A model generated the notes under the pieces. The model searched no databases. It worked only from the letters and a program-made list of their open reading frames with translations, and was not told the origin of the DNA. A stretch of 46,872 nucleotides of DNA from an uncultured Fibrobacter sp. (GTDB taxonomy: Bacteria > Fibrobacterota > Fibrobacteria > Fibrobacterales > Fibrobacteraceae): NCBI GenBank assembly GCA_947165045.1, contig CAMUYW010000021.1, positions 1-46,872 of the forward strand. The letters run 5' to 3'. Position numbers and translations under genes: made by a program. Shown one piece after another: positions 1 to 8,831 of this stretch (positions within the stretch are counted from its first letter, which is position 1; each line of letters opens with the position of its first letter).

Positions 1-1112
<1,112 letters not shown>

Positions 1113-1127
<15 letters not shown>

Positions 1128-2507
1128 ATAATCCTTTTCTTTCTTCTCGCAAGATACAAATTTTGTAGCGGATAGCGCGTCTTTAAACTCGCAAATCCAG
1201 ACAGTATGCGCTATTTTGACGATGGAACGCCGGCGATAAACCGCCCGGACTGGGATTTTTACGTGGGCAGGCTCCTTAGGACCGTAGAAAAAGCCAATTG
1301 GGAATCGAAAACCCTTTTCCGAAAGCCATAAACGAAACAACTCGGAAAGGTCCGCATCCTTATGCGCCTGCAAGATTTTGTTGAGTTTTTTCTTGTCCAG
1401 CGCAATAAACGATGTCATTTCGGACTCTGTTCCTGGATTACCTTTTGCAATCGTCATCCTGAACGGCGAAGCCGTGATATATGAAACTTGCGACTTTAGT
1501 CGCTTAGTTGAATTAGGTTCGTAGGAGCAGGATCCAGTGACACTTCCATTTGCGACTGTCATTCCCGCGAAGGCGGGAATCTCCTTTCGCTCATCGCTGA
1601 TTGTTGACTGCTCCAGAGCGACAGAAAAGAGCATGTCGCATTCCCTCATCACCTTCGCATACGCTTTGTCGGCAATCCCTGCGATTCTGCAAAGCTGCGC
1701 TGTCGCCCCTAGAATTTCTTTTTCGAGCTGCGGAAGCAAATCATGCCTGATTTTATTGCGCGCGAACTTTACATCCGAATTGCTCTCGTCTTCACACCAT
1801 GTAAGATTGTGCTCGCGAGCATATTCAAGCAACTCCGCTCGAGTAACATTCAAAAAAGGACGGTATAGATGGATGTTGGCAGAATTGTCATGCTCGACCT
1901 GATCGGGCATCTCCCTTACTTCCTGAATCCCGCGGAGCCCGGCAAGCGTTGTCCCGCGTCTGAGTCTCATGTACATCGTTTCCGCCTGATCTCCCGCATG
2001 ATGCGCCGTTACAATTATCTCGTTTGAGTTTGTCATTCCGGCCTCTGTGCCGGAATCACCATTGGTTGAGTCATCCAGAGCGGAGCCAAAGGCGTTCTTT
2101 ATGTCATCCTCGCGCTCTTCATTGTCATTCTCGCGTAGGCGAGGATCCATACAGTTTTTTGTTGCACTTATAGACGCAATTTCCATCAGCGTTTTATATC
2201 TAGCATCCCTCGCATTTTCTTCAAGTGAACCATCTGCATTTTTCAGCGCTTCTCCATCTAGCTTCTTCAAGAAAAAAGGAACGTCGTGCGACTTTGCAAA
2301 TTCTTCCACAAATTTTGCGTCTCTGTCTGCCGTTCCTTCGCGTAGCCCGTGATGTACATGCGCAATACCCAGCCATTCAATACCAAGCGCGGCGCTGTTC
2401 TCGATAAAATAATGCGCCAAGCAAATAGAATCCAAACCGCCCGAAACTGCAAGCAGCAGGCGCTTAAAACCATGATGGCGAATATTTTCAACTAAATTGA
2501 GCGACAA
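1113..2507 (-). CDS. tilS: tRNA(Ile)-lysidine synthase TilS with in-frame palindromic repeat insertions
   Basis: TilS converts C34 of the tRNA-Ile CAU anticodon to lysidine using ATP and lysine, so that AUA is read as Ile. The N-terminal PP-loop ATPase motif SGGLDS is at residues 22-27. HVHHGLR, RDARY and the HHAGDQAET motif follow in the usual order. The protein is longer than expected because of two low-complexity stretches, residues about 119-158 and 307-365. These do not look like TilS and are encoded by palindromic repeats found elsewhere in the window between genes. They carry typical repeat-derived peptides such as AFAGMT and EAGMT. The reading frame stays open, and TilS is normally essential, so the protein probably works. 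Its 3' end overlaps the ftsH start. Confidence 0.93.
1413..1585. repeat. Palindromic repeat cluster inside tilS (3 units)
   Basis: Three GTCAT-headed units lie in this stretch of tilS. Two are degenerate (from 1413 and from 1453). The third is a clear palindrome with arms ATTCCCGC (1561-1568) and GCGGGAAT (1573-1580) around a GAAG loop. The same unit type occurs in intergenic DNA at 5493-5516 and 26006-26030. Here it is translated as part of TilS. Confidence 0.8.
2032..2150. repeat. Palindromic repeat cluster inside tilS (2 clear units)
   Basis: GTC followed by the palindrome ATTCCGGC / GCCGGAAT (2035-2042 and 2049-2056), then a second unit with arms ATTCTCGC (2127-2134) and GCGAGGAT (2139-2146, one G-T pair). 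A partial GTCATCCTCGCG unit lies between them, near 2104. Together they encode about 40 extra residues in the N-terminal ATPase domain of TilS. Confidence 0.8.
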
Positions 2508-2543
2508 GTGGTGAAAACCTCGGCATCAAATCTAAAAAATAGA

Positions 2544-3545
2544 TCAACGCTTCGTGGCTCTGCGTCGTTCAGGTTTTCGAATTTCTTGCTTTGTTGAATC
2601 TTGCTTCGAATCGGTTTTCATTTCTACGAATATTTGTGGCAGACGGTCGTTGCATTTGGTTTCTACGTCTGCAGAGTCGTTGAACGGAATTAAGGTAAGT
2701 CCAAGATTGACGATTTCCTTGGCGTTAGGGACTTCATCATCGAAATTTGTCGCGTTCCCGAGTTCCAGTGAACGAATCGTTTTCTTTTTGAAGTCGAGAA
2801 TATTGATACCGAATGTATATCCATCCAATACAAAGCTAAATGTGTATTCCTTGCGATATTTCTCTGCCAATTTTTTGAGTTGAAGCAATGTTGCTTTTTT
2901 CTCATGTGGCAATGGTTCCCACCGGCAGATATTCCGTGGCGTAGCTTGTACGGATTGTGTGTCGCTGCTTGCCGAATCTTCAAAAAAAAATGTTACACCG
3001 GTGCACATTCTATATTGCTTGCAATAAATAATTGAATCTTCACTGGAATCGGTCAAGTGCTTTCCTCGCACAGAGACGGTGTAATGGTCGTTGCCCCATG
3101 CGTCGGCATAGTCGAGTTTCACCTCGTAATCAAAATTTGCATTGCTAAGACTGTCCGGCAAATCTTTGTCGTTGATATAGCCAAAAGGCTCCCTGAGTTC
3201 GTAATACTCAAAAGTAGTGAGCAATGCAAGGGAACTGGGGAGAATTAAAATTGCAGCGAGACAAAGGATTGCTTTTTTGTTGCTAAAATGATAGCTGACA
3301 GCGATTGACGCTGCGTACAAAATCGCAAGTGCACTAAAAATTATGAAAATGTAGATAAATGTAAAGGAACAGAAAATCAGCAAATAGCATAATACGATTG
3401 ACGGAATTGCTGTTAAAATGATTTTCAGTTTCTTTTTGTCATTTCTGAATATTGCTGTAAAAATCAACGCCAAAAGGCTCGGCAAAAAAATGCAGAGCCC
3501 ATAAATGTTTATATCTGAAATGACTAATTTGAAAGTTTCGTACAT
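2544..3545 (-). CDS. Membrane protein of unknown function
   Basis: I do not recognise a family. The first ~115 residues hold about four hydrophobic segments (around residues 12-32, 42-60, 62-82 and 90-110) separated by short lysine-rich loops. The rest is a soluble, charged domain of about 215 residues that ends in a basic tail rich in Lys and Arg. The topology suggests an inner-membrane anchor with a C-terminal domain on one side of the membrane. It lies downstream of the lipoprotein gene at 3569-4585 in the same orientation, 23 nt away, so the two may be co-transcribed. Confidence 0.75.
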   Translation of the reverse strand: MYETFKLVISDINIYGLCIFLPSLLALIFTAIFRNDKKKLKIILTAIPSIVLCYLLIFCSFTFIYIFIIFSALAILYAASIAVSYHFSNKKAILCLAAILILPSSLALLTTFEYYELREPFGYINDKDLPDSLSNANFDYEVKLDYADAWGNDHYTVSVRGKHLTDSSEDSIIYCKQYRMCTGVTFFFEDSASSDTQSVQATPRNICRWEPLPHEKKATLLQLKKLAEKYRKEYTFSFVLDGYTFGINILDFKKKTIRSLELGNATNFDDEVPNAKEIVNLGLTLIPFNDSADVETKCNDRLPQIFVEMKTDSKQDSTKQEIRKPERRRATKR

Positions 3546-3568
3546 GCTTTTATAAAAGAATTATAGTC

Positions 3569-4585
3569 TTAATTCTTGGCGTACTGGCTCAACAATTGCT
3601 TTGTTTCTTCTGTCGGGAGCCCTTTTGTACATTCGTAGAATTCGTTGTTGTTATCGATTTTGAATCCTTCTACGGGACCTTCTTCGTAGTAGAATTGCTC
3701 ATCGCTTTTGTCGCGGTCGCTCAGCAGAAATTCTGCACTTTCTTCTTTGCACAATTTCTCGTTGATGAATCCCAATCTTTGTGTGTTTGTGCAAGTCTTT
3801 CCATTGCTAGACATTGTTGTAATGTAGTTCATTCCTGATGCATCAAATTTAGGAGCAGAGACAACTTCAAAGAGTTGGTTGCCGATAGAGAATGATTGCT
3901 TTAATAATTCTTTGGGTTCCTTTGTTATCGTTTTTTCAACAAGCAGTTGCTTGATGATAGCGTCGCCAATATCATAACCAAAATTGCGATCCAAAATGGC
4001 TCCGATGTTGATATCATTTTGTTCTAAATTGTCCGTATCAACGGTCGTTGTGATATAAACGGAGTCTTTGGTAATCTTCATGGTTCTTGCGATTCCGCTC
4101 ATACCACCAATGAATTTTGAACACTTGATATCAGTTTCTCCGAGTTGTCTTTTGCAACCGGTGACTTTCCACGTTCCGTAAATATCATTGTGGTCATTGC
4201 TCAGCGACAACGTTTCATAGTTACGGTATAAGTCAAGAAACTCTTGTTCGTCCGGATTGTCTGAAACTTGCTTTTCGGCTGGCCCCATCCAAAGCGAATC
4301 ACCGACAATTTTGTAAGAACCCGGATCCAATGATTCTGGATATTCTTCCCAAGCAAACGTTTTTGTATCGGGGTGGTAATTGCAAACGTATGTTCCTTGG
4401 TAAACACGTCCCGTTGTTTCATCGTACTTAATCGGGATGACATAAGTGTATCCTTCACCGAAATCAACATTTGTTTGAGCTGATGGATTTGTATTTTGTG
4501 TATTGTTGAGACCCGATGTCGGATTGTCATCGCTACAAGCAACGAACATGAACATGCCAAATAAAACTGCGTAAGCCTTTTTCAT
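3569..4585 (-). CDS. Lipoprotein of unknown function
   Basis: The N-terminus is a lipoprotein signal peptide: Lys-Lys, a hydrophobic core, then lipobox FVAC with Cys17 as the predicted lipidated residue, followed by Ser-Asp-Asp. A low-complexity Asn/Thr linker (residues ~20-40) leads into a 300-residue domain with no recognised motif. That domain contains several cysteines (for example near CKRQLGETDIKC) that could form disulfides in the periplasm or at the cell surface. It is probably membrane-anchored in the envelope. It may be co-transcribed with the membrane protein at 2544-3545. Confidence 0.8.
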   Translation of the reverse strand: MKKAYAVLFGMFMFVACSDDNPTSGLNNTQNTNPSAQTNVDFGEGYTYVIPIKYDETTGRVYQGTYVCNYHPDTKTFAWEEYPESLDPGSYKIVGDSLWMGPAEKQVSDNPDEQEFLDLYRNYETLSLSNDHNDIYGTWKVTGCKRQLGETDIKCSKFIGGMSGIARTMKITKDSVYITTTVDTDNLEQNDINIGAILDRNFGYDIGDAIIKQLLVEKTITKEPKELLKQSFSIGNQLFEVVSAPKFDASGMNYITTMSSNGKTCTNTQRLGFINEKLCKEESAEFLLSDRDKSDEQFYYEEGPVEGFKIDNNNEFYECTKGLPTEETKQLLSQYAKN

Positions 4586-4644
4586 ATTAGAACCCTTCTT
4601 TATTTAACGATAATATATTAAATTTGTCTATTAAGGAGGCTGTC

Positions 4645-4920
4645 ATGGCTAAAAATAAAGATAAAGTGTTCAGCAAGGTTGCTGAAACCGCCAAAGAAAG
4701 CGATATGATGCGCACGCTCCGCATAGACGGCTCCCAGAACGGAGCCACGCTACGGACAAAGGTTGTCCGAGACAAGACAAAGTATAACAGAAACGTTAAA
4801 CATAAAAAGTCCTTCGCTGATGCGTGGGACTTCCCTTTTATAGGGCCTATAATCAAAAAAGGATGTTTAAATTCAACCCGGCAGAGGCCCCGAGAAGGTC
4901 TACTGTTGGTGTCAAGATGA
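4645..4920 (+). CDS. Small basic protein, possibly ArfA-like ribosome-rescue factor
   Basis: The start is the ATG at 4645, with AAGGAGG five nt upstream (4634-4640). This is the strongest Shine-Dalgarno in the neighbourhood, and it is why I prefer this frame over the hydrophobic open frame on the other strand. The middle of the protein reads LRTKVVRDKTKYNRNVKHKK. This resembles the basic ribosome-binding tail of ArfA proteins (R-x-x-V-x-x-x-K...Y-x-R-x-x-K-H), which recruit release factor 2 to ribosomes stalled on non-stop mRNA. The last ~25 codons run past 4853 into the convergent gene and look less constrained. A perfect 6-bp hairpin (GGCTCC/GGAGCC, 4729-4746) sits inside the gene. The family assignment is an inference from a short motif. 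Confidence 0.5.
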   Translation: MAKNKDKVFSKVAETAKESDMMRTLRIDGSQNGATLRTKVVRDKTKYNRNVKHKKSFADAWDFPFIGPIIKKGCLNSTRQRPREGLLLVSR

Positions 4921-5416
4921 CTTTTGCTCCATCTGTTTCATTTTTCAGCTCGGAGCGCCTGCGTTTGTAGATTTCGTAGGCGTTTTCGTACGAGGCGCGT
5001 TTGCTGTTTTCGCCAGTGCTGGTAATGATGGTGTAAATGCTTCGGATGAGTCCGAATGTTCCGATAGCAGTGAAAGCAATGCCGCCGATTTGAAGCAATT
5101 GCCTGTGCGTCTCGGCGTATGAATTTTCTTTTGTCTGGTCCTTGTCTCTAAAGGCGATGACTGTTGCGAATACTCCAAATCCGGTGATGACTCCGCTAGC
5201 TATGCCTATGGTTGTGGCGTTTCGGATTGCGTCATTTTCATTTTTGATCAAGTTCTCGTAGTACCCGTCAAAATCGACTTGCGTGAGTGCTGCGTATTGT
5301 TCTGCATAAACAGAATCTTTTTGAAAATATGACGGGCGAGAATCGTTTGCGGGGGCGGCATGAGCTAAGCTAAATACAGTTGCGATAAGCAATAATGCGA
5401 AAATTCGTTGGATCAT
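4853..5416 (-). CDS. Exported protein with C-terminal membrane segments, unknown function
   Basis: The start is the ATG at 5416, with GAGGAGG just upstream on the minus strand; an upstream TTG in frame is less likely. The N-terminus is a signal peptide (MIQRIFALLLIATVFSLAHA, cleavage after about residue 20). A mature region of ~165 residues contains two glycine- and isoleucine-rich hydrophobic stretches (roughly residues 65-90 and 108-135) that may be membrane-spanning. A charged helix and a short hydrophobic end (LNLNILF) follow. No family is recognised. The gene is convergent with, and its 3' end overlaps, the small basic ORF at 4645-4920. It starts just after the metK terminator. Confidence 0.7.
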   Translation of the reverse strand: MIQRIFALLLIATVFSLAHAAPANDSRPSYFQKDSVYAEQYAALTQVDFDGYYENLIKNENDAIRNATTIGIASGVITGFGVFATVIAFRDKDQTKENSYAETHRQLLQIGGIAFTAIGTFGLIRSIYTIITSTGENSKRASYENAYEIYKRRRSELKNETDGAKVILTPTVDLLGASAGLNLNILF

Positions 5417-5438
5417 ATTTCCTCCTCGAATAAAATAC

Positions 5439-5465
5439 AAAAACAGACCGCTTGTTTGCGGTCTG
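5439..5465 (-). terminator. Intrinsic terminator of metK
   Basis: A perfect 8-bp stem CAGACCGC / GCGGTCTG (5444-5451 and 5458-5465) with loop TTGTTT. On the minus strand the stem is followed by a T-rich tract. It lies after metK and before the next minus-strand gene. Confidence 0.8.
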
Positions 5466-5492
5466 CCTTGTAAAGTTTGTTCGCGATTCGAA

Positions 5493-5516
5493 GATTCCCG
5501 CCTCCGCGGGAATGAC
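5493..5516 (-). repeat. Palindromic repeat unit downstream of metK
   Basis: Arms ATTCCCGC (5494-5501) and GCGGGAAT (5506-5513) around CTCC, with a GTCAT end reading on the minus strand. It is the same family as the units inside tilS. Confidence 0.75.
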
Positions 5517-5522
5517 GATGAG

Positions 5523-6716
5523 TTAAACTGCTTCTGCAGCCTTCTTCAATGCTTCTGCCTTGTCGGTCTTTTCCCACGTGAAGCGTGCGCCCGTGCGGCC
5601 AAAGTGACCAAGAGCGGCTGTTGCTACATAACCTGGCTTGCGGAGGTCGAGCATCTTTTCGATGCCAGCCGGGGAAAGGTCGAAGTTCTGAGCGACAATT
5701 TCTTCAATCTTGCGGTCGTCGATCTTGCCGGTGCCGAACGTATTCACGAGCACGGAAACCGGCTTGGAGTAACCGATAGCGTAAGCGAGCTGGACTTCGC
5801 AACGGTAGGCGAGACCTGCTGCCACGATGTTCTTTGCCACGTAGCGAGCGGCGTATGCTGCGCTGCGGTCGACCTTGGAAGGGTCCTTACCGCTGAATGC
5901 GCCACCACCATGACGGCCCATGCCACCGTAGGTGTCGACGATAATCTTACGGCCTGTGAGACCGCAGTCGCCGTGCGGACCGCCGACAACGAACTTTCCG
6001 GTCGGGTTCACGAGGTAACGGGTCTTCTTGTCCAAAAGCTTTGCCGGAATCACCTTCTTGATGAGCTTTTCGATGATTTCCTTTTCAATCTGGGAATGCT
6101 TGAGTTCCTTGCCGTTCACCTTTTCGTCGTGCTGGGTGGAGATAACGACGGTGTCCACGCGGACCGGCTTGTCGTTTTCGTCGTATTCGACGGTGACCTG
6201 GGACTTGGCATCCGGGCGGAGCCACTTGATCTTGCCCTTTTCGCGGAGGTTCTGGATTTCTTCCATGAGCTTGTGAGCGAGGCTAATCGGGAGCGGCATG
6301 AGTTCCTTGGTTTCCTTGACAGCGTAACCGAACATCATACCTTGGTCGCCAGCACCCTGCTTGTCGTCTTCCTTACCGTCGGCAGCCTTGGCGTCAACGC
6401 CCTGGGCGATATCCGGGGACTGCTTATCCAAAGCAACGAGCACAGCGCATCCCTTGTAATCGAACTGGAGATCCGGGTTCACGTAACCGATATTCTTGAT
6501 TGTATTGCGGGCGACTTCCTGGAAATCGACATTTGCCTTTGTGGTGATTTCGCCGGAAATGACGACGAGGCCTGTGTTTACGAGCGTTTCGCAAGCCACG
6601 CGGCTCTTCGGGTCTTGTGCAAGGCAAGCGTCGAGGATGGAGTCAGAAATTTGGTCGGCAACCTTGTCCGGGTGGCCTTTAGAAACGGATTCAGAAGTAA
6701 AAAGATAATGTGCCAT
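5523..6716 (-). CDS. metK: S-adenosylmethionine synthetase
   Basis: MetK makes S-adenosylmethionine from methionine and ATP in the cytosol. The 397-residue length is typical. Visible family motifs are [12 protein letters not shown] near the N-terminus (ATP/methionine site), [11 protein letters not shown] near residue 125, and [16 protein letters not shown] near residue 275 (the glycine-rich P-loop-like signature). The ATG at 6716 is preceded by a GGAG Shine-Dalgarno. The gene has its own promoter (6757-6785) and terminator (5439-5465), so it is a single-gene unit. I see no SAM-riboswitch-like structure in the leader. Control may be transcriptional through the inverted repeat around the -10 box. 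Confidence 0.98.
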   Translation of the reverse strand: MAHYLFTSESVSKGHPDKVADQISDSILDACLAQDPKSRVACETLVNTGLVVISGEITTKANVDFQEVARNTIKNIGYVNPDLQFDYKGCAVLVALDKQSPDIAQGVDAKAADGKEDDKQGAGDQGMMFGYAVKETKELMPLPISLAHKLMEEIQNLREKGKIKWLRPDAKSQVTVEYDENDKPVRVDTVVISTQHDEKVNGKELKHSQIEKEIIEKLIKKVIPAKLLDKKTRYLVNPTGKFVVGGPHGDCGLTGRKIIVDTYGGMGRHGGGAFSGKDPSKVDRSAAYAARYVAKNIVAAGLAYRCEVQLAYAIGYSKPVSVLVNTFGTGKIDDRKIEEIVAQNFDLSPAGIEKMLDLRKPGYVATAALGHFGRTGARFTWEKTDKAEALKKAAEAV

Positions 6717-6746
6717 TAAGGGCTCCTATAATAATTCTTTGTTTTA

Positions 6747-6785
6747 TCTATGCATAAATTTAACTAAACGCATAGATTGTGTCAA
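6747..6785 (-). promoter_or_regulatory. metK promoter with flanking inverted repeat (candidate operator)
   Basis: On the minus strand: -35 TTGACA (6780-6785), 17-bp spacer, -10 TAAATT (6757-6762). A perfect 8-bp inverted repeat, ATCTATGC (6747-6754) and GCATAGAT (6770-6777), brackets the -10 box. One arm sits near the expected transcription start and the other in the spacer. That placement suits a repressor operator. Confidence 0.7.
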
Positions 6786-6835
6786 CGAGCAAATACTCCA
6801 AATGGCTTTTTTTCAATCAAAAATGGGGGTACATG

Positions 6836-6863
6836 TTGTAAATTAAAATTATGTATTTATATT
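6836..6863 (+). promoter_or_regulatory. Possible promoter for the Nif3-family gene
   Basis: TTGTAA (6836-6841), 16-bp AT-rich spacer and TATATT (6858-6863), about 85 nt upstream of the ATG at 6949. The match is moderate in an AT-rich region. Confidence 0.35.
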
Positions 6864-6948
6864 TCCTATTACTAACGATAACAAGTTGGATGGTGGAAAG
6901 TTAATTCTGGTATGGTACCGGGATGTTTTTGACTAACAAGGAGTGAAT

Positions 6949-7716
6949 ATGGATTTGCCTTTTATGACCGCATGGCTTGATGACCTGCTCGACCCGAAAT
7001 CCTTTAATGATTATTGTGTCAATGGTCTTTGCGTCGAAGCGAACGACAAAGTGACCAAAATCGTAACGGGCGTGAGTTTGCGTGACCAGTTGATTGATGC
7101 CGCGATTGCCGAAAAGGCCGATTGCATTATTGTACACCATCCGAATGGCTTTTGGAAAGGCGAAAGCCAACTTCCTGTTGGAAAATTTGGTGAACGTCTC
7201 CGTAAACTTATGAATAATGGCGTTTCTGTGTTCGGATTCCATTTGCCGCTTGATGCGCATCGTGAAATCGGAAACAACGCCGTTATCGCTAAGAACCTGG
7301 GTTTAAATCCGGTCCATGAATTTGCATACGATGGCGGCATGAGGGGAATTGGCGTGATTGCAGAATGGAACACTCCTGCAACGCGAGAAGAATTCCTGGA
7401 CTGCTTGGATACCGCTTTTGAACACGGTGTTCAGAACAAATTCTTCTTCGGCCCCGAACAGATTAAGCGCGTGGCCATTTGTAGTGGCGGATGCAGTGCC
7501 GCAAATGTCAAGGAAGCGATGGAGATGAACTGCGATGCTTATGTTACGGGTAGCCTCAAGGAGGACATTCCTATTTTGTGCGAAGAAAATGGGATTAACC
7601 TCGTTTCTTGCGGGCATCACAGAACTGAAATCTTTGGCGTTAGTGCGCTTGCTGCAAAAATCCAGGCCGAATTGAATATCCCTTCTAAATTTGTAGACTT
7701 TGACAATCCGATTTAG
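6949..7716 (+). CDS. Nif3-like dinuclear metal-centre protein (DUF34/NIF3 family)
   Basis: This is a widespread cytosolic family of toroidal hexamers with two bound metal ions; its cellular role is not firmly established, although some members are annotated as GTP cyclohydrolase I type 2. Metal-ligand motifs are present: VHHPNGFW near residue 65, LPLDAH near residue 103, and GHHRTEIFGV near residue 223, where the His and Glu complete the site. The 255-residue length fits the short form without the inserted PII-like domain. The ATG at 6949 has AAGGAG at 6938-6943; a GTG six nt upstream would overlap that site and is less likely. Confidence 0.9.
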   Translation: MDLPFMTAWLDDLLDPKSFNDYCVNGLCVEANDKVTKIVTGVSLRDQLIDAAIAEKADCIIVHHPNGFWKGESQLPVGKFGERLRKLMNNGVSVFGFHLPLDAHREIGNNAVIAKNLGLNPVHEFAYDGGMRGIGVIAEWNTPATREEFLDCLDTAFEHGVQNKFFFGPEQIKRVAICSGGCSAANVKEAMEMNCDAYVTGSLKEDIPILCEENGINLVSCGHHRTEIFGVSALAAKIQAELNIPSKFVDFDNPI

Positions 7717-7863
7717 TTCCCCTTTAGAATATTTTATTGTAAACGAAAAAAAGGGGAAAAAGGGTCTGTTTAGCGTCAATTTATTGCATAAAGAGGGTTT
7801 GTAATAAAAAAATAGGGATAAATCCTTTGAAATTTTTGTGCCATTTATTTACATTATCCCTTG

Positions 7864-8784
7864 ATGAATTTCGTTAAGGCGTCCATACACTTCCAGAAGT
7901 CGTCACGGGCTCTGACCGTGAAGGTGCCTTCGTTTGTTTTTCGTGGTTCGATCTTTGTTCGAATCGTAGTCGTTATTGGCTTTATTCTTTTCTTGGTGCA
8001 AATCCTCTCGACCTCCGTCTATGATGGCGTCTTGAAACATGCCTTTGCAAGCCGTCAAAAGCTAAACAAGGAACTTACGCAAATTCAGAATACCGTGGAT
8101 TACATTTCTGGCATGTCGAAGGATTTTTTCAAAGCTGAAGAAATGCTCCACGCAAAGCTCGGTCTCCCGCTGCCGGACGAAGCTTCCCGTAAACTCTCGA
8201 CGGGTGGTCATATCGAACCGCAAGTCCAACTTTTGCGCAATAGTTCGCCCGTATTTGAACGTACCGCTCAAATGCACGAAGATGTTTGGCGCATTTTTGG
8301 TCAAATCCAGAATAATGAAGAATCTTTTAACTCTCTGACTAAGTACATTGACCAGAGTCGCTCCGTTTTACGCTATATTCCTTCGATTTCGCCGACGACA
8401 GGCCGTTATGCCTCAGCCTTTGGACCGCGTATCCATCCGGTAACGGGTGAAGTTGGCAAGATGCACCAGGGCATCGATATCGGGAATGACCGCTGGACTC
8501 CGATTTACGCTCCGGCGGATGGCGTTGTTGAAATTTCCCAGCTGAGTTCCTCTTTTGGAAATTTTGTAGTCCTGAATCATGGCAATGGCTTAAAGACCCG
8601 TTATGGGCACATGCAGATGTCGGCCGTGACTCCGGGACAGTTTGTACATCGTTATCAAATTCTTGGCTATATGGGCAATACTGGACGTTCTGTTGGTCCG
8701 CACCTCCACTATGAGGTTTGGAGAAACGGTGTCCCGGTGAACCCTCTTCCTTATATTCTCCCTAACGACTATGAAGTCGACTAA
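7864..8784 (+). CDS. M23 family (LytM-type) peptidoglycan endopeptidase, membrane-anchored
   Basis: A bitopic envelope protein. It has a short basic N-terminus, one TM segment (about residues 30-52), a coiled-coil-like region (60-110) and a C-terminal M23 domain (about 180-300). Zinc ligands of the family are visible as HQGIDIGND (His and Asp) and the HxH of GPHLHYEV. HGNGLKTRYGHM between them holds the other conserved His residues. The catalytic residues look complete, so it could cleave peptide cross-links in the cell wall rather than being a degenerate activator. ATG 7864 follows an in-frame TTG at 7861; neither has an obvious Shine-Dalgarno. Confidence 0.9.
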   Translation: MNFVKASIHFQKSSRALTVKVPSFVFRGSIFVRIVVVIGFILFLVQILSTSVYDGVLKHAFASRQKLNKELTQIQNTVDYISGMSKDFFKAEEMLHAKLGLPLPDEASRKLSTGGHIEPQVQLLRNSSPVFERTAQMHEDVWRIFGQIQNNEESFNSLTKYIDQSRSVLRYIPSISPTTGRYASAFGPRIHPVTGEVGKMHQGIDIGNDRWTPIYAPADGVVEISQLSSSFGNFVVLNHGNGLKTRYGHMQMSAVTPGQFVHRYQILGYMGNTGRSVGPHLHYEVWRNGVPVNPLPYILPNDYEVD

Positions 8785-8831
8785 TTCTCGCTAGCGTATT
8801 TACGCTTGGTGGGCGCCCAGGGGAGGGTGTC

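Noticed and set aside
4587..4856. Hydrophobic minus-strand open frame opposite the small basic ORF
   Set aside because: No ribosome site, whereas the plus-strand ORF has AAGGAGG at ideal spacing.
5604..6719. Long open frame on the plus strand opposite metK (371 codons)
   Set aside because: Antisense of a strongly conserved gene with biased codons; no ribosome site and no recognisable motif.
6717..6948. SAM riboswitch in the metK leader
   Set aside because: The leader from the predicted start site to the ATG is only about 30-35 nt and shows no paired structure of a known SAM riboswitch class.
7718..7758. TTCCCCTTT/AAAGGGGAA inverted repeat as terminator after the Nif3-family gene
   Set aside because: The loop is 23 nt and no clear T-run follows; too weak to call.
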